Source of the DNA: Prosthecobacter sp.
GTDB lineage: Bacteria > Verrucomicrobiota > Verrucomicrobiia > Verrucomicrobiales > Verrucomicrobiaceae
Length of the DNA stretch: 64,000 nt
Direction of reading: 5' to 3'
NCBI GenBank assembly: GCA_021733925.1
Contig: JAIPJY010000002.1
Location: 1 to 64,000, forward strand
Shown in pieces: positions 8,006 through 15,607 of this stretch. The notes beneath the pieces are model-generated. The model saw only the letters and a program-made list of their open reading frames with translations. It did not search any database and was not told where the DNA came from. Each line of letters starts with the position of its first letter. Position 1 is the stretch's first letter. The translations under genes and the position numbers were made by a program.

Positions 8006-9424
8006 TCAAGCCTCGCGCAGCAGAATGGCATCGACATTGATGCCATCATAGAGCGCGTCACTGAGAATGACGAGCGGATCGCCGTGCTTGATGAGCTTTT
8101 CTCTGCGCAGCAGTTCCAGGGCGTTGCGGATGGCCGCCTCGGGATCTCCCTCGGTGAACTTCAGCACGAAGGGGTTCACGCCACGGGCGGTGACCAGCGT
8201 GCGGCTGACGTGCAGATTGGGCGTGAAGGCAAAGATGGGGGCGAATTCCGGGCGCTGATGCGCAAGCAGATGCGCCATGACGCCTCGGATGGTGAAGACG
8301 AGCAGCTTGCTGCCGGGGATGCTGTTGGCCAGCAGGATGGCGGCCTTGACGGTCTTGTGCTTGTTGGTCTTGAGCGGGGCATCGCTGGCGAAGCGGCCTG
8401 AGGGGTACTTCTGCTCAATGCGGCTGATGACGGTGTCGAGCACCTCGACGCATTTCTCCGGGTAGCGGCCCACGCTGGTTTCTCCGCTGAGCATCACGCA
8501 GTCCACCTGCTCGATGACGGCATTGAAGATGTCGGTGACTTCGGCACGCGTGGGCACGGGGTTTTCGATCATGCTTTCCAGCATCTGCGTGGCCACGATG
8601 ACCTTGCGGCCATGGTAGGAGCAGCGCTCGACGATCTGGCGCTGGATGAGCGGCAGGTCCTCGATGGGGCACTCGCTGCCGAGATCACCACGGGCGATCA
8701 TGATGCCGCCGGAGGCCTCCACGAGGGCGTCGATGTTGTCGATGGCCTGCTGGTTTTCGATTTTGGCAATGACGCGCGCCTTGCTCTGCTTCTGCTCCAG
8801 GAGAAGCTGCAGGTGCTGCAGGTGGCCGGGCTCACGGGCGAAGCTGAGGGCGAAGAAATCCACGCCCAGCTCGACGCCGAGATCGAGATCGGCGTAGTCC
8901 TTTTGGGTGAGGGGCGGCAGGCGCACGGGCACGCCGGGGAGATTGATGTGGCGGCGGGATTTCATCTCGCCCTTGGTCATGACGGTGCCGATGACGCGGA
9001 GGGTGGAGACCTCGGTGGCCTTCACCTGAATCATGCCGCCGTCCACCATGATGGTGTCGCCGACTTTGAGGTCCTTGCCCAGCTCCGGGTAGTTCACGCT
9101 GACGGAATACTGCGTGGTCGAAGGCACCTCGGCTTTGCAGCGAAATTCGACGACGTCTCCCACCTGAAGCTGCCAGGGCTGCTCGACATCCCCGGTGCGG
9201 ATGCTGGGGCCGGTGAGGTCCATGAGGACGGCGATTTCGCGGTTGGAGGCCGCAGCGGCATCACGGACGCGGGCATAGACGGCACGCACCCAGTCATGGG
9301 AGGCATGGCTCATGTTCAGACGAATGATGTCGGCACCTTTGGCGATGAGACTGGCAAGGACTTCAGGACTCTCCGTGGCAGGGCCGAGAGTGCAGAGGAT
9401 TTTGGTTTTGCGCATGTTTGGCAT
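8006..9424 (-). CDS. pyk: Pyruvate kinase, 472 aa
   Basis: Glycolytic enzyme converting phosphoenolpyruvate and ADP to pyruvate and ATP in the cytosol. The order of signatures is complete: RKTKILCTLGPAT at the N-terminus, IRLNMSHASHD, VLMDLTGPSIRTG (B-domain entry; most homologues have GPKIRTG), then VIAKIENQQAIDNID with the catalytic Lys and metal-binding Glu. IMIARGDLGSE, ATQMLESMI and a C-terminal regulatory-type domain follow. The ATG at 9424 (MPNMRKTK) or the one at 9415 is the likely start; the frame remains open upstream to 9535 but that part has no homology features. Length is normal. The GPS instead of GPK variant near the B domain is worth noting but not disabling. Confidence 0.95.
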   Translation of the reverse strand: MPNMRKTKILCTLGPATESPEVLASLIAKGADIIRLNMSHASHDWVRAVYARVRDAAAASNREIAVLMDLTGPSIRTGDVEQPWQLQVGDVVEFRCKAEVPSTTQYSVSVNYPELGKDLKVGDTIMVDGGMIQVKATEVSTLRVIGTVMTKGEMKSRRHINLPGVPVRLPPLTQKDYADLDLGVELGVDFFALSFAREPGHLQHLQLLLEQKQSKARVIAKIENQQAIDNIDALVEASGGIMIARGDLGSECPIEDLPLIQRQIVERCSYHGRKVIVATQMLESMIENPVPTRAEVTDIFNAVIEQVDCVMLSGETSVGRYPEKCVEVLDTVISRIEQKYPSGRFASDAPLKTNKHKTVKAAILLANSIPGSKLLVFTIRGVMAHLLAHQRPEFAPIFAFTPNLHVSRTLVTARGVNPFVLKFTEGDPEAAIRNALELLRREKLIKHGDPLVILSDALYDGINVDAILLREA

Positions 9425-9546
9425 GTGGAGAGCAGGTGGCGGGCCAGCGTTGGCTCTGTCTTGCTGCCGCGCAAGAGTTATTGAGGCGTGTGGAACGTGG
9501 TGACGTTGTTGGAACGGGCGGGGACGTGACGGCACAGCGCCTGTTT

Positions 9547-9744
9547 GGAGTGCGGTCGCGCAGATGCGAGGCGCAAGCCTGCATCGGAGCTACCGCTTTC
9601 GCGCGTCTCGTGGCTCACGTGGGCTCGATGTGGTGGGGGGCGCGCTGGGTGGCGCTGTGTTCGTTGGAGGCTGAGGCTCGCGCCTGTCGTCCGGCCTGCG
9701 AAAGCGGTAGCTGCGGTCGTTCCTCCCTCCGCGACCGCACTCCA
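9547..9744. repeat. Nested inverted repeat element, family shared with 40145-40240
   Basis: Two perfect nested arm pairs are visible. A 14-bp pair (GGAGTGCGGTCGCG at 9547-9560 with its complement at 9731-9744) encloses a 15-bp pair (AGCTACCGCTTTCGC at 9588-9602 with its complement at 9698-9712). The right end (9699-9744) matches 40196-40240 with about seven mismatches and one indel. This looks like a non-autonomous, MITE- or REP-like dispersed element. It fills the 348-base gap between tatD and pyk, in which I see no gene. Confidence 0.75.
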
Positions 9745-9772
9745 TATCAGAGCTGCGCGCGCTATCAGCACT

Positions 9773-10573
9773 TCAACGGGCCGTGCCAAAGAGTGCGTTG
9801 TAATTCGTGGCGATGACCTTCTCCAGCTCCGCCACTTCCATCCCGCGCACCTGCGCGAGGAGGTCGTAGCTCACGCGCAGATTGGCGGGATGATTGATCG
9901 CTTTGCCATCGGCGGAATGCAGCGGGTGGGGGTTCAGCTCCTCCGGCGGCCACATGTCCGGGGCGTCGGTTTCAGCGAGCAGGCGGTCCAGCGGCACGTC
10001 TTTGAAGACGGCGAGCTGGGCGGCTTTGCGCGGATGGCCGAAGTAGGGGCTGAGGGAGAAGTAGGCGCCGAGTTTGACGAAGCCAGGGATCATCTCGGCA
10101 GGGCCGCCATAGGAGTGCAGCAGGAAGCCGCGCCGTGGCAGCGTGGCTTTGCGCAGCGTTTCCTCCAGCAGCCCGAAGGCGCGCAGGCAGTGGAGGGTGG
10201 CGGGGCGGTCCAGCTCCACGGCGAGGGCGAGCTGCGTGCGCAGGCATTCGAGCTGGGCGTCGATGTCGGGGTTTTCAATCCAGCGGTCGAGACCGATCTC
10301 GCCGACGACGGCGTGCGGATGCTCCATCAGAAGCTGCCGCAGCGTGTCGGACCACTGGCTGCTGCGTTCTTTGACATACCAGGGGTGCAGGCCGAAGGCG
10401 GGGCGAATGAAGGCGTGCTCGCGCGCGAGTTCCGCCACGGCGGGCCAGTCTTCCTCGCTGGAGCCGTTCACGATCATCTCCGCGAGCCCGGTCTGCGGCA
10501 GCATGGGGATGATCTGCTCACGCCACGGGTCGAGGCGCTCGTCCTGGAGGTGATTGTGGGCGTCGTAGAGCAC
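9773..10573 (-). CDS. TatD-family metal-dependent DNase/hydrolase, 266 aa
   Basis: TIM-barrel hydrolase of the TatD family, whose studied members are 3'-5' exonucleases acting in DNA repair; some paralogues have unknown substrates. Metal ligands are visible: D-A-H-N-H near residue 4-8, V-V-G-E-I-G-L-D in the middle, the histidines in L-H-C-L and L-H-S-Y-G, and E-T-D-A-P near 200. Length is typical. Start is ATG at 10573. A 7-bp tandem repeat lies just upstream (10581-10615), followed by the terminator of the HtrA gene, so tatD is probably transcribed from its own short promoter region. Cytosolic; no signal peptide. Confidence 0.9.
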   Translation of the reverse strand: MLYDAHNHLQDERLDPWREQIIPMLPQTGLAEMIVNGSSEEDWPAVAELAREHAFIRPAFGLHPWYVKERSSQWSDTLRQLLMEHPHAVVGEIGLDRWIENPDIDAQLECLRTQLALAVELDRPATLHCLRAFGLLEETLRKATLPRRGFLLHSYGGPAEMIPGFVKLGAYFSLSPYFGHPRKAAQLAVFKDVPLDRLLAETDAPDMWPPEELNPHPLHSADGKAINHPANLRVSYDLLAQVRGMEVAELEKVIATNYNALFGTAR

Positions 10574-10580
10574 GGAGCGA

Positions 10581-10615
10581 ATTTATGATTTACGATTTAT
10601 GATTTATGATTTGTG
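10581..10615. repeat. Five 7-bp tandem units upstream of tatD
   Basis: Five consecutive units of ATTTATG, with single changes in unit 2 (ATTTACG) and unit 5 (ATTTGTG). The tract is AT-rich in an otherwise GC-rich region and lies 8 bases upstream of the tatD start codon. Unit number could vary by slippage and change spacing or initiation of that gene. Confidence 0.85.
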
Positions 10616-10622
10616 AAGGCAC

Positions 10623-10657
10623 AAAAAAGCCCGCGCATGCTGGTGGCATACGCGGGC
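10623..10657 (-). terminator. Rho-independent terminator after the HtrA protease gene
   Basis: Read on the minus strand, a strong stem GCCCGCG...CGCGGGC (10629-10657), with an inner ATGC/GCAT pairing, is followed at once by six T residues (10628-10623). It lies 19 bases beyond the htrA stop codon. This is the clearest intrinsic terminator in the window. Confidence 0.9.
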
Positions 10658-10675
10658 AGTGGAATCATTCGTGGA

Positions 10676-12418
10676 TCAATTATTTCCAATCATGAGCAGC
10701 ATCGTGTCGCCTTTGCGCCAGACGCGGAGGAGCACGGTTTTGTCGCTGTTTTTGGCCAGGGTGCGGGCTTCGGCGGCGTTGGCCACGGGCTTGCGGTTCA
10801 CGTGGGAGATGACGTCGTTTTCTTCCACGCCCATGGCGGCGGCGCGGCTGTCGGCATCCACTTTGGTGACGATGACGCCGTTCACTTCGTTGGGGATGTC
10901 GTGGCGCTCACGCAGGGCCGGGGTGAGGGTCTGGACGGTGACGCCGGAGACGAGTTCGCTGACATTGTCCTTGGCCTGGCCGCCCGCACCGGGGCGTGGA
11001 ATGCCACGCAGTCCGCCGCCGCTGAGTTCAGACAGGGCCTCCTCGGGCAGGGCTTCGAGGGTGGCGTTCATGGTGATGCGTTTGCCGCCGCGCATGACAT
11101 CGATGGGGATCTGGCTGCCGGGCTTGGTGCCGCTGACGATGAGGCGCAGACGGCTGCTGCTGTCCACGCGCTGGCTGTTGATGGCGACGATGATGTCTTC
11201 CAGCTGGATGCCGGCCTTCTCGGCGGGGGAGCCTGCGCCGACCATCATGACGACTGCGCCACCATGCTCTTTAAAGCCCAGGCGATCCGCCAGTGCGCCA
11301 TCGAGGTCGGTGATCTGCACGCCGAGGAAGCCGCGCTGCACGGTGCCGTCGTCCAGCAGGTCTTCGACAATGTGAAGCGCCATGTTGATCGGGATGGCAA
11401 AGCCGATGCCGGCATTCATGCCGGTGCGGGAGAGGATGGCGGTGCTGATGCCGACGACGCGGCCCATGGCATCCACCAGCGGTCCGCCGGAGTTGCCGGG
11501 ATTGATCGAGGCGTCGGTCTGGATGAAGTCTTCGTAGCCCTGCACGCGGTCGCCTCGGCCGTTGCCCCTGCCGACGATGCCTTCATTGCTGCGGCCCAGG
11601 GCGCTGACGATGCCCATGGAGACGGAGCGGCTGAGCTCCATCGGCGCACCTGCCGCGAGCACAATGTCGCCGACGCGGAGCTTCGAGCTGTCTCCCAGCG
11701 TGGCGGGAACGAGGCCGGTGGCGTCGATCTTGATGAGGGCAACATCAGTGAGAGGATCCGTGCCGATCACCTTCGCGCGGTAGGTTTTGGTGGAGCCATT
11801 GGCATCCACATCCACGTCGATCTTTTTGGCATCTGCCACGACGTGGTTGTTGGTGATGATGTAGCCGTCAGTCGTGATGATCATGCCGGAGCCGACACCC
11901 TGCGACTGATGGGCCTCATCCTCGGGGGGCGGCTGCTGCGGGCGCTGGGGCTGCTGCTGGCCGCCGCGGCGGCGTGGGTTCGGTGGTGGCTCATCGTCTT
12001 CGTTCATGCCGCCGAAGCCATCTTCTCCGCCGGGGGCGCCGAAGAAGCGGTAAAAGAAGGGGCGCAGCTGCGGCGGGATCTGATCCACATCCGGAGCCTT
12101 GATGGGGGCGGAGGAATGGATGGTGACGACGCTGGGCAGGATTTTATCGACCACGGTGGCATAGCTCATCTGCAGCTGGCCGTTGTTGGTCAGCGGATTG
12201 GTGTCACGCAGGATCTTCGCGGTGAAATTCGCCGTCAGAGGCTCCTTCAAATCCGAAGGGGGCATCAGGGTCGGCGGCGTCACGGGCTGCTGCGGTGCGG
12301 CAGGAGGGAGTGCTCCTGGCGGCAGTGCGGCAGGCTGCTGCGCCTGGAGGCTGGGCAGCACTGAGGCCAGCATGCCGGCGCAGGTGAACGCGATGCAGAG
12401 GCGTGGTTGAGTCTTCAT
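10676..12418 (-). CDS. HtrA/DegP-type periplasmic serine protease, 580 aa
   Basis: Protein quality-control protease and chaperone of the periplasm. After a signal peptide (about 1-26) and a Pro/Gln-rich linker comes a trypsin-like domain with the triad H192 (T-N-N-H-V-V), D225 (L-T-D-V-A-L) and S310 (N-P-G-N-S-G-G-P). Two PDZ domains follow (about 375-470 and 490-575). A long Pro/Arg/Gln-rich loop (about 140-170) sits in the position of the LA loop. Start: the ATG at 12418 begins a proper signal peptide; the frame is open to 12577 but without features. A terminator follows the stop codon. The gene probably has its own promoter in the 196 bases before it. Confidence 0.95.
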   Translation of the reverse strand: MKTQPRLCIAFTCAGMLASVLPSLQAQQPAALPPGALPPAAPQQPVTPPTLMPPSDLKEPLTANFTAKILRDTNPLTNNGQLQMSYATVVDKILPSVVTIHSSAPIKAPDVDQIPPQLRPFFYRFFGAPGGEDGFGGMNEDDEPPPNPRRRGGQQQPQRPQQPPPEDEAHQSQGVGSGMIITTDGYIITNNHVVADAKKIDVDVDANGSTKTYRAKVIGTDPLTDVALIKIDATGLVPATLGDSSKLRVGDIVLAAGAPMELSRSVSMGIVSALGRSNEGIVGRGNGRGDRVQGYEDFIQTDASINPGNSGGPLVDAMGRVVGISTAILSRTGMNAGIGFAIPINMALHIVEDLLDDGTVQRGFLGVQITDLDGALADRLGFKEHGGAVVMMVGAGSPAEKAGIQLEDIIVAINSQRVDSSSRLRLIVSGTKPGSQIPIDVMRGGKRITMNATLEALPEEALSELSGGGLRGIPRPGAGGQAKDNVSELVSGVTVQTLTPALRERHDIPNEVNGVIVTKVDADSRAAAMGVEENDVISHVNRKPVANAAEARTLAKNSDKTVLLRVWRKGDTMLLMIGNN

Positions 12419-12614
12419 GTGAGTGCGTTGGGGTTGGGATTTTTCAGCGGCTCCGTGGGAGTGCATGTCTATCAGACGTCGTGACCGTAGGAATGTTGAA
12501 CATATTTGAGCGAAAGAAAGGGACTCTTTCACATCTGAAACCACCAATACCAAGAGCCGTTGCGGTGACGTTTTCACCTGTCCTGTACTACGACGCTCGC
12601 GCCCTGAGGAGCGC

Positions 12615-13643
12615 CTATTTGCGCGCTTCCGCGAGGGCCTTGTCCATCACTTCCTTCAGTGTGACTTCGGCGCCGCCGCGGCGTTTGCTCTCGTCCGCAG
12701 CCTCCATGAAGGCGTAGATTTCCAGCGTTTCAGCCGCTTCGACCGGAGCCACGCCGGTGCGGAAGAAGTGCACGATGGAGTAGAGCAGCGGATCGTAGCC
12801 GTCGTAGGTGCCGATGGCGGCCTCGCCTTTCTCACCGATGGCTTTGCCGCCGTAGCCTTTGGACTCGGTGAAGGTGCCGGTGCGTCTACCTGCCCAGGTG
12901 CCGGTGACGGTGATGCGGCTGACGTTGCTCGTGGTGGACTTTTTGGTGACCTTGTCCACGGTGGTGACTTCCTCGGTGATGGTGCCACGCTTCACGCTCT
13001 GGCAGCCGGTGCCCATGACGGTGAAGAGGGACTCCACGCCGTGAATGCCGTACCAGAACAGATCCGGGTGGTGCTCTTCCAAACTGGCGGGGCTGGAGGT
13101 GCTGGCTGAAGTCACCTTGCCGATGCTGCCGCCGCGCACCGCCTGCGTGCCTTTGCCAAAGCGCAGCGAGGAGGAGGAGAACACGGGAATGCTGGCCTTC
13201 TTGGAGGCATCGAGAATCTTGATCACATCGACCAAGGTGCCCGCGATGGGCTTGTCGATGAAGACGGGTTTGTGCGCCTCGATGCACGGCAGCACCTGCT
13301 CCAGATGCACGCGGCCGTCATTGGATTCGAGGAAGACGACGTCCACCTTGTCGAGCAGTTCATGGATGCTGGGAACGATCTCCACGCCCATGGCCTTGAC
13401 CTTCTCGGTGTACTCCGGCACGCGCTCCGTGCTGGACGGGATGTCCTTCGAGCCCTGCGCATACGCGGCGACGAGATGCACGCCCATGACCTCTGGCTTC
13501 TGCGGCGTGGCGTTCAGCGTCTTGGTGAAAGCCAGCACGTGCGACGTGTCGAGACCGATGATGCCGGCGCGGATGTGCTGGGCGCTGGCTTGGAGGGAAA
13601 GCAGCGCGGAGGCGCCGACGACAAAGAGCAGGGTGCGAATCAT
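12615..13643 (-). CDS. Secreted Gfo/Idh/MocA-family oxidoreductase-like protein, 342 aa
   Basis: The fold is that of NAD(P)-dependent sugar oxidoreductases: an N-terminal Rossmann-like part, the family segment PVFIDKPIAG at about 130, and a C-terminal alpha/beta domain. The N-terminus is a signal peptide (MIRTLLFVVGASALLSLQASA), so it is probably exported. The usual GxGxxG nucleotide loop reads G-I-I-G-L-D-T-S-H here, which departs from the classic motif. Cofactor use may therefore differ, or cofactor may be bound before export as in Tat-exported relatives, although no twin arginine is seen. Genes of this type are abundant in Verrucomicrobia and planctomycetes, in sugar-degradation contexts. 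The substrate is unknown. Confidence 0.85.
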   Translation of the reverse strand: MIRTLLFVVGASALLSLQASAQHIRAGIIGLDTSHVLAFTKTLNATPQKPEVMGVHLVAAYAQGSKDIPSSTERVPEYTEKVKAMGVEIVPSIHELLDKVDVVFLESNDGRVHLEQVLPCIEAHKPVFIDKPIAGTLVDVIKILDASKKASIPVFSSSSLRFGKGTQAVRGGSIGKVTSASTSSPASLEEHHPDLFWYGIHGVESLFTVMGTGCQSVKRGTITEEVTTVDKVTKKSTTSNVSRITVTGTWAGRRTGTFTESKGYGGKAIGEKGEAAIGTYDGYDPLLYSIVHFFRTGVAPVEAAETLEIYAFMEAADESKRRGGAEVTLKEVMDKALAEARK

Positions 13644-13775
13644 GGGCGAGAACTACGTGGCGCGGGGTGCGGCCTTTCGGCGGGGTTTGACTGCGAAACG
13701 TGCTGCGTGGGAGAAACCGCGCTTATGCAGCACAAAAGGACTGAAACAGGTGCGAAAAGGAGAGGGTCGCAGAGG

Positions 13776-13951
13776 TTGGCCGCAAAGAGGCGCAAAAAAA
13801 CGCAAAAAGGAGAAGGAGCTGTGGTTGTGGAGGGCGGGCAGACCTGTTTGTTCGGTCTGAACGGACCCATTCATTGGAGGTTCGACTTCTGCGGAAGAGG
13901 CTGCTTCAGGGACTCATTTTTTTGCGCTTTTTTGCGCCTCTTTGCGGCCAA
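13776..13951. repeat. Long inverted repeat (34-35 bp arms) of the GGCCGCAAAGAGGCGCAAAAA type
   Basis: The left arm 13776-13809 begins TTGGCCGCAAAGAGG and ends in A-rich GCAAAAA units. Its near-perfect complement is at 13917-13951. The spacer of about 107 bases is non-coding. The element occupies most of the 327-base gap between the secreted oxidoreductase and the propeller gene. The 66-76 codon frames that cross it are byproducts of the repeat. In RNA it would form a very stable stem. Confidence 0.85.
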
Positions 13952-13970
13952 TGATTCTGGCCTCAGCCTC

Positions 13971-15272
13971 CTACCTCACGCCCACACAATACACCGCCTT
14001 GTTGCTGCGCAGGATGAGCAAGTCCCCGCTCACTGCCGGGCTGCCGTTGAAGTGGGTGGTGTCGCTGGCGAATTCGTTGGTGCTGAGCAGTTCGTACGTC
14101 GGCTTCGCCGCGAGGACGAGCGCACCGTTGCGGCGGGAGACGCAGACGAGCTTGTCGCCGATGAGCACGGGGGAGGCGTAGAAGGGCTTGCCGCCGCCGC
14201 GTGAGCCCATGGTGGCGCGCTCGCGATAGACTTCTTCGCCAGTTTTGGCATCGATGCAGAGCGCGAAGCCCTGGTCGTTGATGACGTAGAGGTGGCCGTC
14301 TTTGAGGATGGGCGTGGGCACGTAGGAGCTGGAGCTGCTGTCCCAGAGAATGGCACCGGGACCGAGGTCGCCCTTGCCGCCGAGCTTGATCGCAGCGCTG
14401 CGCGTGGCGGGGAAGCCGCCGAAGACATAGACGGTGTCGCCACCGGGGACGAGGCAGGGGGAAACGTTTTCGGTGAGGCCGTGCGCGGCGTGCCAGCGCA
14501 GCTTGCCGGTGTCAGGATTCATGCCCCAGAGCTCCTGCGGCACGGCGATGACGAGATCGTCCATGCCTTCGCGCTTGAGGATGTTCGGCGTGCCGTAGGC
14601 CATGCCGAAATTGCCCTCGGCCTTCCACACGATTTTACCGGTGGCTTTGTCGAGGCCGAAGATCGTCTGGCTCTCTTCGTTGGCGTTCACGATGAGCAGG
14701 TTTCCATGCACGATGGGACTGGCGGCCGAGCCCCAGCGCCGCTCGCCGGAGCTGGTGCCGCAGGAGGTCTGCCAGAGCTGCCTGCCTTGCAGGTCAAAGG
14801 CCAGCGCGCCGCTTTTGCCGAAGAACACATAGACGCGCTCGCCATCGGTCACAGGGGTGTTGGTCGCGTAGCCGTGCTCGGTGATGAAGCCCTTGAACGG
14901 ATCTTCCGCCGCAGCGCTGGGCACCAGCGCATCCCACAGCAGCTTGCCATCGGCGCGGCTGAGGCAGACGAGATGCCGCACGAGCTGGCCCATGTCGTTC
15001 GCGCCCGGCTTGTCGCCGTAACCGGTCCAGCAGGTGACGAAGACCTTGTCGCCAAGCACGATCGGGCTGGAGGCACCAGGTCCTGGCATGTCCACTTTCC
15101 AGAGCAGGTTTTCCGTGTCGCTCCACGTCAGCGGCACCTTGGAGTCCACGACCATGGCCGCCCCCGTGGGCCCCAGAAAACGCGGCCAGTCATTGCCAGC
15201 GGCGGTGAGAAGGGAAGGCGTGGCAAGAGCGAGCGTGAGGGCGGAAGCGAAGGCGCAGCGGAGCAATTTCAT
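13971..15272 (-). CDS. Secreted PQQ-like beta-propeller protein, 433 aa
   Basis: Periplasmic beta-propeller with repeated strands of the PQQ-enzyme type. Units such as SPIVLGDKVFVTCWTG, TPVTDGERVYVFFGKSG, SPIVHGNLLIVNANEES and TPILKDGHLYVINDQG recur every 40-50 residues. A signal peptide (MKLLRCAFASALTLALATPSLLTA) opens the protein, followed by the family start N-D-W-P-R-F-L-G-P. No dehydrogenase-specific quinone ligands are evident, so this is best read as an outer-membrane-assembly-like (BamB-type) or planctomycete PQQ-repeat protein of unknown role. I chose the ATG at 15272, which starts the signal peptide; the ATG at 15284 adds four residues. Confidence 0.88.
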   Translation of the reverse strand: MKLLRCAFASALTLALATPSLLTAAGNDWPRFLGPTGAAMVVDSKVPLTWSDTENLLWKVDMPGPGASSPIVLGDKVFVTCWTGYGDKPGANDMGQLVRHLVCLSRADGKLLWDALVPSAAAEDPFKGFITEHGYATNTPVTDGERVYVFFGKSGALAFDLQGRQLWQTSCGTSSGERRWGSAASPIVHGNLLIVNANEESQTIFGLDKATGKIVWKAEGNFGMAYGTPNILKREGMDDLVIAVPQELWGMNPDTGKLRWHAAHGLTENVSPCLVPGGDTVYVFGGFPATRSAAIKLGGKGDLGPGAILWDSSSSSYVPTPILKDGHLYVINDQGFALCIDAKTGEEVYRERATMGSRGGGKPFYASPVLIGDKLVCVSRRNGALVLAAKPTYELLSTNEFASDTTHFNGSPAVSGDLLILRSNKAVYCVGVR

Positions 15273-15322
15273 GTGGGGAAGCATAACACGGAGTACGGGG
15301 AAAAGTTACGCGGGAGATGCAG

Positions 15323-15380
15323 GCTGTGGAGCGCGGAATTTATTCCGCAGCACTCCGCAGAAAGCGGCGCGCCGAGTTCC
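15323..15380. repeat. Dispersed hairpin repeat, copy 1 (second copy at 30911)
   Basis: The segment CTGTGGAGCGCGGAATTTAT and its continuation match 30911-30968 closely. It contains a GCGGAAT...ATTCCGC hairpin. It lies in the 335-base gap between the propeller gene and the glycosyltransferase, where no gene is seen. Confidence 0.75.
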
Positions 15381-15419
15381 AAGCGCAGCCCGCGCACGTC
15401 GAGGATCAGCATGTTCAGG

Positions 15420-15518
15420 AAGCGCGTAGCGCTGGCATAACGGTAGCCGTGGGTGCCAACCCACGGTAAGCGCATCAACCATCGTTTCCAATCCGTGGAA
15501 CCGCGTAGCGGTGACACA
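15420..15518. repeat. About 100-bp dispersed repeat with GTGGGT-GCCA-ACCCAC hairpin, copy 1
   Basis: The start (AGCGCGTAGCGCTGGCAxAA), a central hairpin GTGGGTGCCAACCCAC and the end (ACCGCGTAGCGGTGACACA) are all shared with 31330-31429. The first and last parts each contain a short palindrome. It is intergenic and non-coding. Confidence 0.8.
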
Positions 15519-15607
15519 TCACATTGCGTTTCGCCAGCAAGTGAGGTGTGTTTCCCCATGCTGCGTCACGCCGGGTGTCCAGTTGCGGCGCAACCGGGCA
15601 ACTTTCC

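Noticed and set aside
9545-10588. 347-codon plus-strand frame across the pyk-tatD gap and opposite tatD
   Set aside because: The left part reads the intergenic inverted repeat and the rest is antisense to a clear TatD protein.
10613-12364. 583-codon plus-strand frame opposite htrA
   Set aside because: Antisense shadow of a protease gene with an intact catalytic triad.
13653-13874. Small frames of 73-76 codons around the GGCCGCAAAGAGG inverted repeat
   Set aside because: They read the repeat itself and carry no start-site or family evidence.
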